Shown in pieces: positions 34,739 to 44,032 of a stretch of DNA of 45,625 nucleotides (positions within the stretch are counted from its first letter, which is position 1; every line of letters starts with the position of its first letter). Under the pieces are notes generated by a model that ran no database searches, was not told the DNA's origin, and was given only the letters and a program-made list of their open reading frames with translations. Both the position numbers and the translations under genes were made by a program. The stretch is from Rhizobium nepotum 39/7 (lineage in GTDB: Bacteria > Pseudomonadota > Alphaproteobacteria > Rhizobiales > Rhizobiaceae): the NCBI RefSeq assembly GCF_000949865.1, contig NZ_JWJH01000024.1, positions 1 to 45,625 on the forward strand, in the 5' to 3' direction.

Positions 34739-34767
34739 CAATTAATTTCCATGATGGAAATTAATTG
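34739..34767. promoter_or_regulatory. 29-bp perfect palindrome, probable ROK operator and promoter
   Basis: The arm CAATTAATTTCCAT (34739-34752) is followed by a central G and its exact complement (34754-34767). A -35-like TTGACA sits at 34732-34737, so a bound repressor would block RNA polymerase. No ideal -10 was found 17 bp downstream. The ATG of the binding-protein gene is 27 bp further on, with GGGAG at 34781-34785 as ribosome site. The ROK regulator in the same operon (39259) is the likely binder. Confidence 0.75.
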
Positions 34768-34793
34768 GGAACAAATAAAAGGGAGTATAATAG

Positions 34794-36074
34794 ATGATTC
34801 GCAATACAGCATTCGCCGTGGCGCTGGCCACGACCGCCATGACGACAAGCCCCGCCTGGGCGGCTGACGTAACCCTTCGATATATGAGCTTCGATCCTGT
34901 CCAACTGGAGCAGGAAAAGCCGGCCATCGCGGCGTTCGAGGCGGAAAATCCAGGGATCAAGGTTCAGGCTCAGGCATTGCCCCAGAAAGACTACTGGCCG
35001 AACCTGTCGGCGCTGGCAGCCTCGGGCAGCCTGCCGGATGTGATGATGATGTCGTCGGGCTACATCCAGCAATGGGTCGAAGCGGGCAACCTCGCGGACC
35101 TGACGTCCTTCACCACATCCCTCAACCTGGCCGGTTATACCGAAAGCGCCGTTCAGGTCGCCCGGATAAAAGGGGGGCTGTTTGCGGTCCCGCAGAGCTG
35201 GCAGGGCCCTGTCCTCTATTACAACCAGGATGCCTTCGACGCTGCCGGCCTGTCCTACCCGACAAGCGGCTGGACATGGAGGGACTTCCTTGCGGCTGCG
35301 CACAAGCTCACCATAGACAAGAACGGCGACGGGAACCCCGATCGATGGGGATATTCGGTCTTCGGGCGCTACGCGCAAACGGATGGATGGGTCTACCGCA
35401 ACGGCGGCCGCTACCTGAATGCCGATGCAACCGCCTTGCAGCCCAATCCGCAGGCGATCTCCGCCCTTTCGTTCCTCACCGATCTCGTTGTAAAGGAAAA
35501 GGTCGCCCCGCCACCCAAAGACATGGAAGGCGTGCGTTATCAGGACATTTTTCCTCTCGGCATGGCCGCCATGTGGGTCGATGGCTCCTGGAGCATTTCG
35601 AACAATCGCACCGTCATCGGCAACAAGTTCCGATGGGGCATCGCCGAGATCCCGCTCGGTCCCGATGCGACGCCGGAAACCACCCGCGCCTATGCCTGGC
35701 CAGACATGCTCGCCGTCGGCGCCACGTCCAAGAACCAAAAGATCGCGACCGCCTTTATCAAGCACATGACGGACGGCTCGCGCAGCGCCAAGGACTTCCG
35801 CGGCGGCAAGGTGCCGGCCTTCAAGGAGGTCGCAGAGCGTGCAGAATGGCTTGAACGGGACCAGCAGCCGGGCAACAAGGAAGTCATCCTCAAGATCGGC
35901 CAGCAGCAGCTCTATACCGGGTTCTCCAAGAACTGGGACGCCTGGAGGGGCTACGGAGCGTCCGGCTCGGGTGGTGTGAACGGCGAGCTGGATGAGGTCT
36001 TCAACGGGCGCAAGTCCCTGAACGATGCCGTCAAGAGCTTTGTCGACTACGGCAACGGCGTTCTCAAACGCTAG
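34794..36074 (+). CDS. Sugar-type periplasmic binding protein (family 1)
   Basis: A 426-aa extracellular solute-binding protein with a signal peptide (MIRNTAFAVALATTAMTTSP, cleavage near AWA-AD). The mature part shows the CUT1 sugar-binding pattern: AFEAENPGIKVQ, LPDVMMMSSGYIQQW, PQSWQGPVLYYNQDAFDAAG and TSGWTWRDFLAAAHKLT. It probably captures the T-DNA 2 opine or a related oligosaccharide. It is the first gene of an operon next to the T-DNA 2 left border. No inducer can be read from the sequence. Confidence 0.9.
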   Translation: MIRNTAFAVALATTAMTTSPAWAADVTLRYMSFDPVQLEQEKPAIAAFEAENPGIKVQAQALPQKDYWPNLSALAASGSLPDVMMMSSGYIQQWVEAGNLADLTSFTTSLNLAGYTESAVQVARIKGGLFAVPQSWQGPVLYYNQDAFDAAGLSYPTSGWTWRDFLAAAHKLTIDKNGDGNPDRWGYSVFGRYAQTDGWVYRNGGRYLNADATALQPNPQAISALSFLTDLVVKEKVAPPPKDMEGVRYQDIFPLGMAAMWVDGSWSISNNRTVIGNKFRWGIAEIPLGPDATPETTRAYAWPDMLAVGATSKNQKIATAFIKHMTDGSRSAKDFRGGKVPAFKEVAERAEWLERDQQPGNKEVILKIGQQQLYTGFSKNWDAWRGYGASGSGGVNGELDEVFNGRKSLNDAVKSFVDYGNGVLKR

Positions 36075-36146
36075 GCAAACGCCAACAACTCCTTAAATTT
36101 TCGTTGCCGGGAAAAGAGCCTCTCTTTCCCGGCGCAGGAGAGCATT

Positions 36147-37025
36147 ATGCAGAGTAACGCCCGCGCGTTCCCTTGGATCGCCTTTTTCTTCCTGCTGCCA
36201 ACGCTTGTCGGCCTGACGGTTTTCCGTCTGGTGCCCGTGGTATGGGCGTTCATCATGTCGTTCACGCGATGGCAGATCTTCGACCAGCCCCAGTGGGTCG
36301 GTCTCGACAATTACATCCAGATCCTCACCTCGCCGGCGGCGGCGAAAGTCTTCCTCAACACGGCATGGTTCACCCTTCTCTACGTTCCAGGCGCGATCGC
36401 CTTGGCGACAGTCCTTGCCGTCCTGCTGAACAATGCATTGCGGATATCCGCGTTCTTCCGGGGGGCATTTTTCCTGCCTTACATCACCTCGACCGTCGCG
36501 GTCGCGCTGGCATGGCGGTGGATTTTCTCGACCAAGTTCGGAATCCTGAACAATCTCCTGCTCTGGCTCGGCGTTTCCACGCCGCCGGCATGGCTGGCCG
36601 ATCCAACCTGGGCGCTTCCGGCCGTGGCAATCGTCGCCATATGGAAGGACAGCGGCTTCTACATGCTGCTTCTTCTCGCAGGCCTCCAGACGATCGACAC
36701 CTCCGTCTACGAGGCGGCAAAGATCGACGGCGCCAAGAGGATTCGGCAGTTCTTCGAAATCACCATACCACTTCTGTCCCGCAGCCTGTTCTTCGTGCTG
36801 ATCATCGCGCTCGTCCGGTCAACCCAGACCTTCGAGCTTACATACGCCCTGACGGGCGGAGGGCCGAACGGTGCCTCCAGCACCCTCGCCTTCTTCATCT
36901 ACGAGAATGCCTTCGTGCATTTCCAGATGGGTTATGCCTCCGCGCTGGCATATCTGCTGTGCTTCGTGGTCGGCTTCATCACACTTACCAATTTCTATGT
37001 ACGCCGGAGATGGGTCCATGAATAA
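36147..37025 (+). CDS. Sugar ABC transporter permease 1 (MalF/LacF-like)
   Basis: A 292-aa CUT1-type permease with six membrane segments. The ATPase-contacting loop is AAKIDGAKRIRQFFEITIP (about 190-208), and TGGGPNGASSTLAFFIYENA follows, as is usual for the first permease of sugar importers. CAGGAGA at 36134-36140 precedes the ATG. Its stop overlaps the next start by 8 nt. Confidence 0.88.
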   Translation: MQSNARAFPWIAFFFLLPTLVGLTVFRLVPVVWAFIMSFTRWQIFDQPQWVGLDNYIQILTSPAAAKVFLNTAWFTLLYVPGAIALATVLAVLLNNALRISAFFRGAFFLPYITSTVAVALAWRWIFSTKFGILNNLLLWLGVSTPPAWLADPTWALPAVAIVAIWKDSGFYMLLLLAGLQTIDTSVYEAAKIDGAKRIRQFFEITIPLLSRSLFFVLIIALVRSTQTFELTYALTGGGPNGASSTLAFFIYENAFVHFQMGYASALAYLLCFVVGFITLTNFYVRRRWVHE

Positions 37026-37851
37026 ACGGTCGCTCCTTGCCGCCCTCTATGGCGTGCTCGTAGTCTATGCCCTCGTGACACTGTCTCCCTTTCTCTGGAT
37101 GCTGATTACCTCGTTCAAGGAGCCGGCGGACCTCTTCAGCCTGCCACCGAGCTTCGTCCCGACGCAGTTGCTGACCGACGCTCCCTTCGCCAACTATACG
37201 TCGGTGCTCACCGAAAGGGATTTCACGACGTATTTTGTCAATTCGCTGATCGTCTCGACCTCCGCCGCGGTGGGTCAGGTTATCACCTGCGCCATGGCGG
37301 GTTATGTATTCGCGAAAGTCCCGTTTCGCGGGCGGAATTTTCTTTTCGCTGTCGTGCTGGCAACGGCGTTCGTCCCAAACGAGGTGACAATCATCCCGGA
37401 ATATCTTCTGATGCGGCAGCTTGGATGGATCAACACGTTTCTGCCATTGATCGTGCCATCGTTCCTCGTCGGATCGTTCGGAACATTCATGTTACGCGAG
37501 TATTTCTCAGCACTGCCGAACGACTTCGCCGAGGCCGGACGCATGGATGGAGCATCGGCCTTTCGGATCTTCCGGGATATCTATCTCCCGCTTTCCGTGC
37601 CGGCACTCATTTCAGTATTCGTGGTCGCCTTCATTCATAGCTGGGACGAGCTCCTTCGCCCGATCCTCTATCTGAACTCACCCGAACTCTACACCGTCCC
37701 GCGCGGCCTCATCAGCCTGGTGAGCGAGTTCGACGCCCAGTGGACCTGGTTCATGGCGGGGTCGGTCATTTCCACCCTGCCCCTGGTGGCGATCTACATT
37801 CTTGGCCAACGGTACGTCATCCAGGGATTCGTCGCGGGCGGTGTGAAGTAA
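37018..37851 (+). CDS. Sugar ABC transporter permease 2 (MalG/LacG-like)
   Basis: A 277-aa CUT1-type permease; the start at 37018 (MNKRSLLAAL) overlaps the first permease by 8 nt, while the longer frame would lie inside it. It has six membrane segments and the loop AGRMDGASAFRIFRDIYLP near the C-terminal third. It pairs with permease 1. The stop TAA shares one base with the ATG of the NAGPA-family gene. Confidence 0.88.
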   Translation: MNKRSLLAALYGVLVVYALVTLSPFLWMLITSFKEPADLFSLPPSFVPTQLLTDAPFANYTSVLTERDFTTYFVNSLIVSTSAAVGQVITCAMAGYVFAKVPFRGRNFLFAVVLATAFVPNEVTIIPEYLLMRQLGWINTFLPLIVPSFLVGSFGTFMLREYFSALPNDFAEAGRMDGASAFRIFRDIYLPLSVPALISVFVVAFIHSWDELLRPILYLNSPELYTVPRGLISLVSEFDAQWTWFMAGSVISTLPLVAIYILGQRYVIQGFVAGGVK

Positions 37852-39254
37852 TGATCGATATGAAAGGCTCTACCATGCAAGCTATCAGAAAAGAGACCGT
37901 GATCCTCGCTTCCGGACTTAAGGCAAATATTGCAGTCGTTCATGCCGAACGATTCCAGGTAGAGCCATTCAACGACTCGCCGCCGGGCGAAGCCGTCGCA
38001 TCGATTGAAGCTGCCCTAGCGTCGGCAAGGCTGGGAGCGCCGACCTACCAGGTTCCGCCCCCGGAACGCCGCATCGAAGATAAAAGCGTGGTCGAGCTTC
38101 AGGGAAAAAAGATGGAGCTTTGGGCTGCTCGCTCGGCGGCCATGGCCAGACAATATAAGAATGCCGGGGCGTCCGCCTGTGAACTCTGGAGCGACAGACG
38201 AAGCTCCACACCCTCGAAATATCCCATCCCGCTTGCCTATACCGACTACATGCGCCTGCGCAGCGCCAGTCTCGCCAGGGATGAAATCTTCTCGAACGCC
38301 AATTACTTCCTCTTCGAGCCAAGGGAGCTGGATACCCATTTCGAAGCCTATGGCGACCCCGTGGGAATGGTCGCGACGGCGGGCGTAATCCAGTACCCTC
38401 CCCAGGTTCCCAGAGCGTGCCTGGTCTTCGATGGCAAGGCGAGCGCGATCAGGAATCTCTGCTTTACAGATGTTGCCGTGACCCTTCCCGACGGAACCGT
38501 TCTTCTTTCCCATGCATCGGGAGCGTTCCAGGAGAAGTCGGCGGAGCCGGTCGCGATAGCACGCTACTACGGTACGATCGATGGTCTGACGCCGCGGGCC
38601 AAAAGTGCCGTCGAGGTCGCCGTCGTCGGACGCTTCGCCGTGGCCATGTCCCGGGGCGGCGGCATGCCGGTTCCAAGGACGGGGTGCGTACTGCGCTTTT
38701 CAGATGAGCCAGAACGGGGCCTGCTCGAAGCTCTCCGGCAAGGGCAGCCAGTCTCGTATTCCATCCGGAACGGCACGGTCGTGGAGGGTGTGCAAGCCGG
38801 TCCGCGTCTCGTGAGAGACGGCGTCGCGTTTAGCGACGACGCAGTCTTCGAAAAGGAAGGGGTCTTCATAGAAGGGGCCTCCGGAGATCTGACCCAGCCA
38901 TCGCCCTACAATTGGAAAGCGGATTGGCATGAAACACGCGCTGCGAGGCTTGGCGCCGGCATCGATGCCAACGGCGATCTTTTTCTCCTCGCCGTGGAAG
39001 GCAAATCCACCTATGCCGCTCGTGACGTAATCGCACAGGGAGCGACGTTGTTCGATATTGCCGAGCTGTTGCAGCGATACGGTGCGATAGAGGGCATGCA
39101 TCTCGACGGTGGAGGCTCGGTCCAGTTGTTTCGTCCCTTCGGAGGCGCAATCCTCAGACCGGGAAATTTCTGCCGGGGTTATGAAGACGTGGAGGCGGAC
39201 TATGACCGGCCTGTGCCGTTGGGACTAAGGTTGAAACTGAGAAAAGCGGGGTGA
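37851..39254 (+). CDS. Bacterial phosphodiester glycosidase (NAGPA)-family enzyme
   Basis: A 467-aa protein; starts at 37851 (coupled, TAATG), 37860 or 37875 are all possible, the last with a better AAAGG ribosome site. The C-terminal half is the NAGPA domain: GVQAGPRLVRDGVAF (about 311-325), HETRAARLGAGIDANGDLFL (about 360-379) and GAIEGMHLDGGGSVQLFRP (about 414-432). The N-terminal 200 residues are not recognised. No signal peptide is seen, so cleavage would be cytoplasmic. Between importer genes and a ROK gene, it should split an imported sugar-phosphodiester. It is a longer relative of the plant-expressed NAGPA-like gene in T-DNA 2. Confidence 0.85.
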   Translation: MIDMKGSTMQAIRKETVILASGLKANIAVVHAERFQVEPFNDSPPGEAVASIEAALASARLGAPTYQVPPPERRIEDKSVVELQGKKMELWAARSAAMARQYKNAGASACELWSDRRSSTPSKYPIPLAYTDYMRLRSASLARDEIFSNANYFLFEPRELDTHFEAYGDPVGMVATAGVIQYPPQVPRACLVFDGKASAIRNLCFTDVAVTLPDGTVLLSHASGAFQEKSAEPVAIARYYGTIDGLTPRAKSAVEVAVVGRFAVAMSRGGGMPVPRTGCVLRFSDEPERGLLEALRQGQPVSYSIRNGTVVEGVQAGPRLVRDGVAFSDDAVFEKEGVFIEGASGDLTQPSPYNWKADWHETRAARLGAGIDANGDLFLLAVEGKSTYAARDVIAQGATLFDIAELLQRYGAIEGMHLDGGGSVQLFRPFGGAILRPGNFCRGYEDVEADYDRPVPLGLRLKLRKAG

Positions 39255-39258
39255 TCTT

Positions 39259-40377
39259 GTGACGTTTCATCGAGAGCTGAACGAGCTTCAACTTCAAACG
39301 CTCGAGACCGTGATTTCAGGGACTGCGCCGAGCCGCTTCGAGCTGTCCCACCAGTTCGGCGTTTCCCCGCAAACCATGACGCGTACCGTCAAGAGTCTTG
39401 TCGACAACGGTTATCTTGATGAACAGGCGGAATCGACCGGAACCCGAGGTCAGCCGTCCAGAAGACTGGTCTTTCGAGCGGGAAGCCTGCTCGTCCTCGG
39501 ACTGGTGCTGGCAAACGAGCGTCTGGTGGTGACGGTCGAAGATCTGGCCGGCGAGCGCCTTTACAAAAGGGAGGTAAGCGGGGATTTCCGCGAACCGGAC
39601 CGGACGCTGGACAAGGCAACCGCGATGATCACTGAAGCATTCACAGCCGTCGGCGCGACGGAACGTTTTGTCGGCATCGGGATCGCCGCACAGGGTTTTT
39701 TCATCGAGAAGGGCCGCCGGGTCATTTCGATAGGCAATCCCCTCGCGTGGTCGCGGGTGAACCTGAAGGCACATTTCGAGACGTGTTTCTCGCTCCCTGT
39801 GACCATCCAGAACGACGCCAAGGCAATTGCGGTCGGCACGATTCGCGAAGGCCTCTCAAGGCGACACAGCCACTATTTTTGCTTCTATCTCGGAGGAGGC
39901 GTTGGCGGGGCCCTCGTCCACAACAATGAACTCTATGAAGGGGTCTCGGCAAACGCCGGCGAAATCGGCAACTTCGTTCCGAGGAACGATTTCCGGCCCA
40001 CGATCGGGAATTTCCTCAAGATTGCAAATCTCGAAAGGGTCGAGGACTGGCGCAACGGCAGAGAGCTTCCTCCCTCCGTAGGCGTTTGGTGCAGGGAAGC
40101 CGGCGCCTCCCTGACCCTGGCGGCCCAGATAGCCGTCAGGACATACGATGTCGACAGGCTGTTTGTCTGCTCCTATATGCCTGGCCCCGTTCTCCAGGCG
40201 ATCTGTGCGGCCATCCGGCTGGAGCCAATCGGCAGCAACCTGCTGAACCCGGAGGATGCACACCGGCTGCTGCGATGGCCAATCGTCACCCCGATCAACG
40301 AGACCTCGCTCAACCGCGGCGCCTGCGCGCTGGCCGGATACCATTTCCTGCGCAATCCGCGAAACCCGCAATCATAA
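39259..40377 (+). CDS. ROK-family transcriptional regulator (second importer operon)
   Basis: A 372-aa ROK protein starting at GTG 39259, 4 bp after the preceding stop. The winged helix lies at about 18-60 ([20 protein letters not shown], then [12 protein letters not shown]). The sensor domain shows [23 protein letters not shown] and [20 protein letters not shown], a kinase-fold sugar-sensing pattern. It probably represses the operon through the 29-bp palindrome before the first gene. Its position inside the operon implies feedback control. A canonical ROK zinc-site cysteine cluster was not obvious. Confidence 0.87.
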   Translation: MTFHRELNELQLQTLETVISGTAPSRFELSHQFGVSPQTMTRTVKSLVDNGYLDEQAESTGTRGQPSRRLVFRAGSLLVLGLVLANERLVVTVEDLAGERLYKREVSGDFREPDRTLDKATAMITEAFTAVGATERFVGIGIAAQGFFIEKGRRVISIGNPLAWSRVNLKAHFETCFSLPVTIQNDAKAIAVGTIREGLSRRHSHYFCFYLGGGVGGALVHNNELYEGVSANAGEIGNFVPRNDFRPTIGNFLKIANLERVEDWRNGRELPPSVGVWCREAGASLTLAAQIAVRTYDVDRLFVCSYMPGPVLQAICAAIRLEPIGSNLLNPEDAHRLLRWPIVTPINETSLNRGACALAGYHFLRNPRNPQS

Positions 40378-40402
40378 TTCGCACATAAAAAGGGGAATTC
40401 CT

Positions 40403-41479
40403 ATGGCACCAATTTCGTTACGCAACATTCGGAAATCCTACGGTGACCTTCCGGTCATACACGGGGTGGACCTCGAAATCAGCTCCGGCGAGTTTGTCGT
40501 GATCCTCGGGCCTTCCGGATGCGGAAAATCGACCCTTTTGCGCATGATCGCCGGCCTGGAGGATATCACGTCGGGCGACATGGCGATCGACGGAAGGATC
40601 GTTAATCACATGGAGCCACGGGAGCGCGGTTGCGCCATGGTCTTCCAGAACTACGCCTTGTACCCGCATATGACCGTCGCCGCCAACATCGGTTATGCGC
40701 TGAAGGTGGCGGGAGTACCGAAGCCCGAGCGCCAAAGACGTGTTGAGGAAACGGCAAAGATCGTCGGTTTGACCGACTATCTCGGCCGCAAGCCAGCCGC
40801 GCTGTCCGGCGGTCAGCGGCAGCGGGTGGCGATGGCAAGGGCCATCATCCGCGAGCCGGCCGTGTTCCTGTTCGATGAACCCCTGTCAAATCTCGACGCC
40901 AAGCTGCGGGTGGTGATGCGCGCGGAAATACGGCGGCTACACCGCCAGCTTGCCGCCACATCCGTTTTTGTCACGCATGATCAGCATGAAGCCATGACGC
41001 TGGCGGACCGCATCATCGTGATGAACGGCGGACAGGTGGAGCAGGTGGGCACGCCGTCCGAAATCTATCACAATCCGGCGACCCGGTTCGTGGCCGGCTT
41101 CGTCGGCACGCCGGCGATGAACCTGCTCGAAGGTAACATCGCCGCCGACGGCCGGTTCCGGGACCCCCATGGCACCGACATCAAGGTCCGGCCGGAAATA
41201 TCCGGACAATATGCGGAACAGGCGGTCGTCTTCGGCATTCGTGCCGAGTCGGTCCGTCTCGTGGAACCCGGCACTCCCGGCGCGCTGACAACCTATGCGG
41301 AATTCATCGAGGAGCTTGGATCGACCCGGATCATCCATGCGCTGGTGGGCGATGCCGCATTCGCGGCGACGGTCTCGCAGGACATCCGCGTCCGCCCTGG
41401 CGAACAGCTCGGTTTCGCGTTCGACCCCAAGGACACCCATCTCTATTCCACCGATTCCGGTTTGCGGATCGCGGCATAA
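40403..41479 (+). CDS. Sugar ABC transporter ATPase (MsmX/UgpC-like)
   Basis: A 358-aa ATPase with Walker [10 protein letters not shown], the signature [12 protein letters not shown], Walker [12 protein letters not shown] and [10 protein letters not shown], then a TOBE-type C-terminal domain. The ATG at 40403 follows AAAAAGGGG; the longer frame lies inside the ROK gene. It completes the importer of the second operon and is its last gene. No clear terminator follows before the insertion sequence. Confidence 0.92.
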   Translation: MAPISLRNIRKSYGDLPVIHGVDLEISSGEFVVILGPSGCGKSTLLRMIAGLEDITSGDMAIDGRIVNHMEPRERGCAMVFQNYALYPHMTVAANIGYALKVAGVPKPERQRRVEETAKIVGLTDYLGRKPAALSGGQRQRVAMARAIIREPAVFLFDEPLSNLDAKLRVVMRAEIRRLHRQLAATSVFVTHDQHEAMTLADRIIVMNGGQVEQVGTPSEIYHNPATRFVAGFVGTPAMNLLEGNIAADGRFRDPHGTDIKVRPEISGQYAEQAVVFGIRAESVRLVEPGTPGALTTYAEFIEELGSTRIIHALVGDAAFAATVSQDIRVRPGEQLGFAFDPKDTHLYSTDSGLRIAA

Positions 41480-41649
41480 ATCTCGAGGGCGCCTTGGGCC
41501 GGTGATCGGAACGTTCCGCTTCGCCGCCCGGGCGACGTCGCCCCGACAGTCGCTTCCTTTGCAGTTTCTGAGTGAGATGACACGCAACACCGAAGAGTTC
41601 GCGCTTGAGCATCAGCGGCGGCCTGCGTGTCAATCAGCACCGAACATTG

Positions 41650-43302
41650 GGTCTGACTCATATTTGATGATTTCCTGGTCGAAGCTGGTGCTGTCATCAA
41701 TGAGGAATCAGTACCATGGCGACCAAATTTCGTCTGTCGTCCCTGATCCCGGCCGGATTGATTGTTGAGCGTTCCGACGAGAGCAACGGGGTTATCATTG
41801 TTTCAGCGCGTGCTGCCGCGAACCGACGTGCCTGCCCCTTATGCAATCGAATGTCAGATCGTGTTCATAGCCGCTACGTTCGAATAATCGCTGATTTGCC
41901 TTGTGCCGGCACCAAGGTCCAACTGCGGTTATCGGCCAGGCGCTTTGTGTGTAAGATGACATTCTGCCGCCGCCGGATTTTTGTGGAAAGGTTTGGCGAG
42001 CTTGTCGTTCCGGAGCGCAGCCGTCGAACTGCTCGGCTTGACACCATCGTACATCATCTCGGATTGGCTTTGGGAGGGCGGCCTGCAGCAGCCTTTGCCA
42101 AACGCTTGATGATCCCGGTTAGCAATGACACGCTCATCCGCGCGGTAAGAAGAAAATCCACTGCGCCGGATGATACGCTCAGCGTCGTCAGGGTTGACGA
42201 CTGGGCTTTCCGCCGCAATCACCGCTATGGCACCGTCGTATGTGATCTTGAGAGGCGAAGGATTATCAAGCTTCTGCCTGACCGGGAGATCGCAACAGTT
42301 TCGACGTTTCTCGCTCAGCACCCCGAAATAACTATCATTTCCCGCGATCGAGGTGGCGGCTATCGTGAAGCTGCCGCAAGGGCCTTACCCCATGCAGCTC
42401 AGGTCGCAGATCGTTGGCATTTAACGGAGAACGCCAGCGCGGCGTTCCTTGACGTCGTGCGCAAATCCGTGCGAGCAATCCGTACTGCAATTGGCGCTAC
42501 GACGATCGACCCTAAACTACTCACTGCGCTGAACGGCTGCAATATGACAGTTATCTGAGGCGCGAGGACGTGAATACGACGATCAGCAAGCTCGCCGCCG
42601 CCGGCGTTCCGATAAAGGAAATCGTTCGACGAACCGGCTACAGCCGTGGAACCGTGCGCCAGATTGTCCGCGGCCACAGATCCGATGTGTTCCGTGTCAG
42701 ACAAAGTTCCCTTGAGGCTCATTTTCCCCTGTTAGATCAACTCTGGACGTCTGGGCAGCGCAACGGCGCTGAACTTTGGCGGCAGCTAAAATGCAGAGGC
42801 TTTCGTGGTTGTTCTCGTGTGGTCGCAGAGTGGGCGGCAAGGCGACGGCGGTCCGAGCAGATCTGCGATCGGCAACTTCAAAAGGTGCCATCCGCGAGAA
42901 CGATTGCCCGATTGATGACAACTGCTCGCGATCAATTGAGCAAAGCGGATACAATTATCATCGCGGCCATAGAAGCGGGTGTTCCCGCCCTGGTCGAAGC
43001 CCGCAATCTAGTTGATCGGTTCCAAACAATGATCCGAAGGAAGGCCAAGACAGAACTCGATCCGTGGATCGCTGATGCAAGCGACAGTGTGTTCGCCTCC
43101 TTTGCTAACGGGATCGTGAAAGACAAGGCAGCAGTGTCTGCCGCAATCACCGAACCTTGGTCGAACGGCCAGGTTGAAGGACAAATCAACAAGCTAAAAC
43201 TCGTTAAAAGGCAGATGTATGGGCGCGCCAAACTGGATCTTCTCCAGGCTCGATTGATCGGCGTAATGTGAAGGAAGCCGTCATCAAATATGCGTCAGAC
43301 CC
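41650..43302 (+). mobile_element. ISL3-family insertion sequence with 8-bp target duplication
   Basis: The element is about 1.65 kb, bounded by 22-bp inverted arms at 41649-41670 and 43281-43302 that differ at one base (core TCATCAAATATG, then GTCAGACC). GAACATTG occurs immediately outside both ends (41642-41649 and 43303-43310), the 8-bp duplication expected for ISL3 elements. Exact ends are uncertain by one base. The intact duplication and near-perfect arms suggest a fairly recent insertion, although the transposase is broken. Confidence 0.8.
41716..43271 (+). pseudogene. ISL3-family transposase, frameshifted
   Basis: The first frame (to 42558) has the ISL3 zinc-binding N-terminus (CPLC...RVHSRY..., CRRRIF) and the DDE core (VVRVDDWAFRRNHRYGT; DRGGGYREAA; VADRWHL). 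The second frame (to 43271) continues with REDVNTTISKLAAAGVPIKE and ends VEGQINKLKLVKRQMYGRAK, the usual ISL3 C-terminus. One base appears lost at about 42530 (GCGCTGAACGG), where the peptide shifts from LLTAL to ERLQYDSYL. Autonomous transposition is unlikely. Confidence 0.88.
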
Positions 43303-43396
43303 GAACATTGACCCCTTTTTGGAGTGAACCCCTCGGGCTGGACCACGGGACACGGAAAAACTGATACACTCTGCTGGCCTCAATCGGAGAAGGCTC

Positions 43397-43510
43397 ATGA
43401 AGTCCCGAGGACCATATCGTCGGCATTCGACGCCGTTCAAGTTGCAACTCTGCCAGGATATCCGAAACGGCGTCATCGGACGGCTACAATGGCCAGATGG
43501 CACTCACTCT
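43397..43510 (+). pseudogene. Transposase OrfA N-terminal fragment
   Basis: The frame begins MKSRGPYRRHSTPFKLQLCQ and continues DIRNGVIGR, similar to the start of IS3-type OrfA proteins (RRHS.EFK pattern). The similarity ends after about 30 residues. It is a small relic in a region of IS debris. Confidence 0.4.
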
Positions 43511-43604
43511 TCCGCTGAGCGTGTCGACGATGTCACTGGCTGTCAAACCTCAACCGATTGCAAATGTAATAGTGCCCTCTTCGTCCGCCCTCACGCTCAT
43601 CGGC

Positions 43605-43805
43605 CTATGCGATGGATCACACTGCTGGCCTCGGCCTTCTTGACCCATTCGTGCAACGTGGCTGGTGAGCAGTCAATCTTGGCGCGATAGATGAAACGAC
43701 AGCCCACCGCTACGGGTGCTCTGCTTCGTGATCCAGCACCATTCGAATGGCACGCTCACGGACTTCGGGCGAGAATTTGTTCATAGCCTTGCTCATATCT
43801 CTCAT
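43605..43805 (-). pseudogene. IS3-family transposase OrfA remnant with internal stop
   Basis: The minus-strand frame reads MSKAMNKFSPEVRERAIRMV, then LDHEAEHP, a stop codon, and RWAVVSSIAP before losing frame. This is the same OrfA type as the remnant at 29563-29740, with an in-frame stop and a frameshift. The rest of 43303-44032 shows no gene. Confidence 0.7.
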
Positions 43806-44032
43806 GAGTTGAAGCCTCCGGCAAATCCGGGGCGGTTGATTCCGCTCAATATTTTACTGAGCGGCCCGCTACCACACCGACCCCGCACTGACGCATTCGT
43901 GCAGGTACTGATACCCGGGGTTGCGCCGCCGGGATTATGCACGGCAACAGGGACGTTACATCGGCGCCTGCCTGCAGTACCCCCAAGTGACCGCAACCGA
44001 AATGGCGCTGCGCCGTCTATTCGTTACGCCCG

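Noticed and set aside
32978..34741. 587-aa minus-strand open frame opposite the 540-aa T-DNA 2 gene
   Set aside because: It overlaps the plus-strand gene almost completely, runs across the left border and has no promoter signals. The plus-strand gene has a TATA box, leader and Kozak start. Its composition (Gly/Arg/Asp-rich) is typical of an antisense shadow.
34739..34767. Palindrome as a rho-independent terminator of T-DNA 2
   Set aside because: The stem is AT-rich with no T run after it, and it overlaps a TTGACA box just before an operon, so an operator is more likely.
34786..34791. TATAAT as a -10 box for the importer operon
   Set aside because: It lies three bases before the ATG, between the ribosome site and the start codon, so it cannot be the -10 of the message that starts there.
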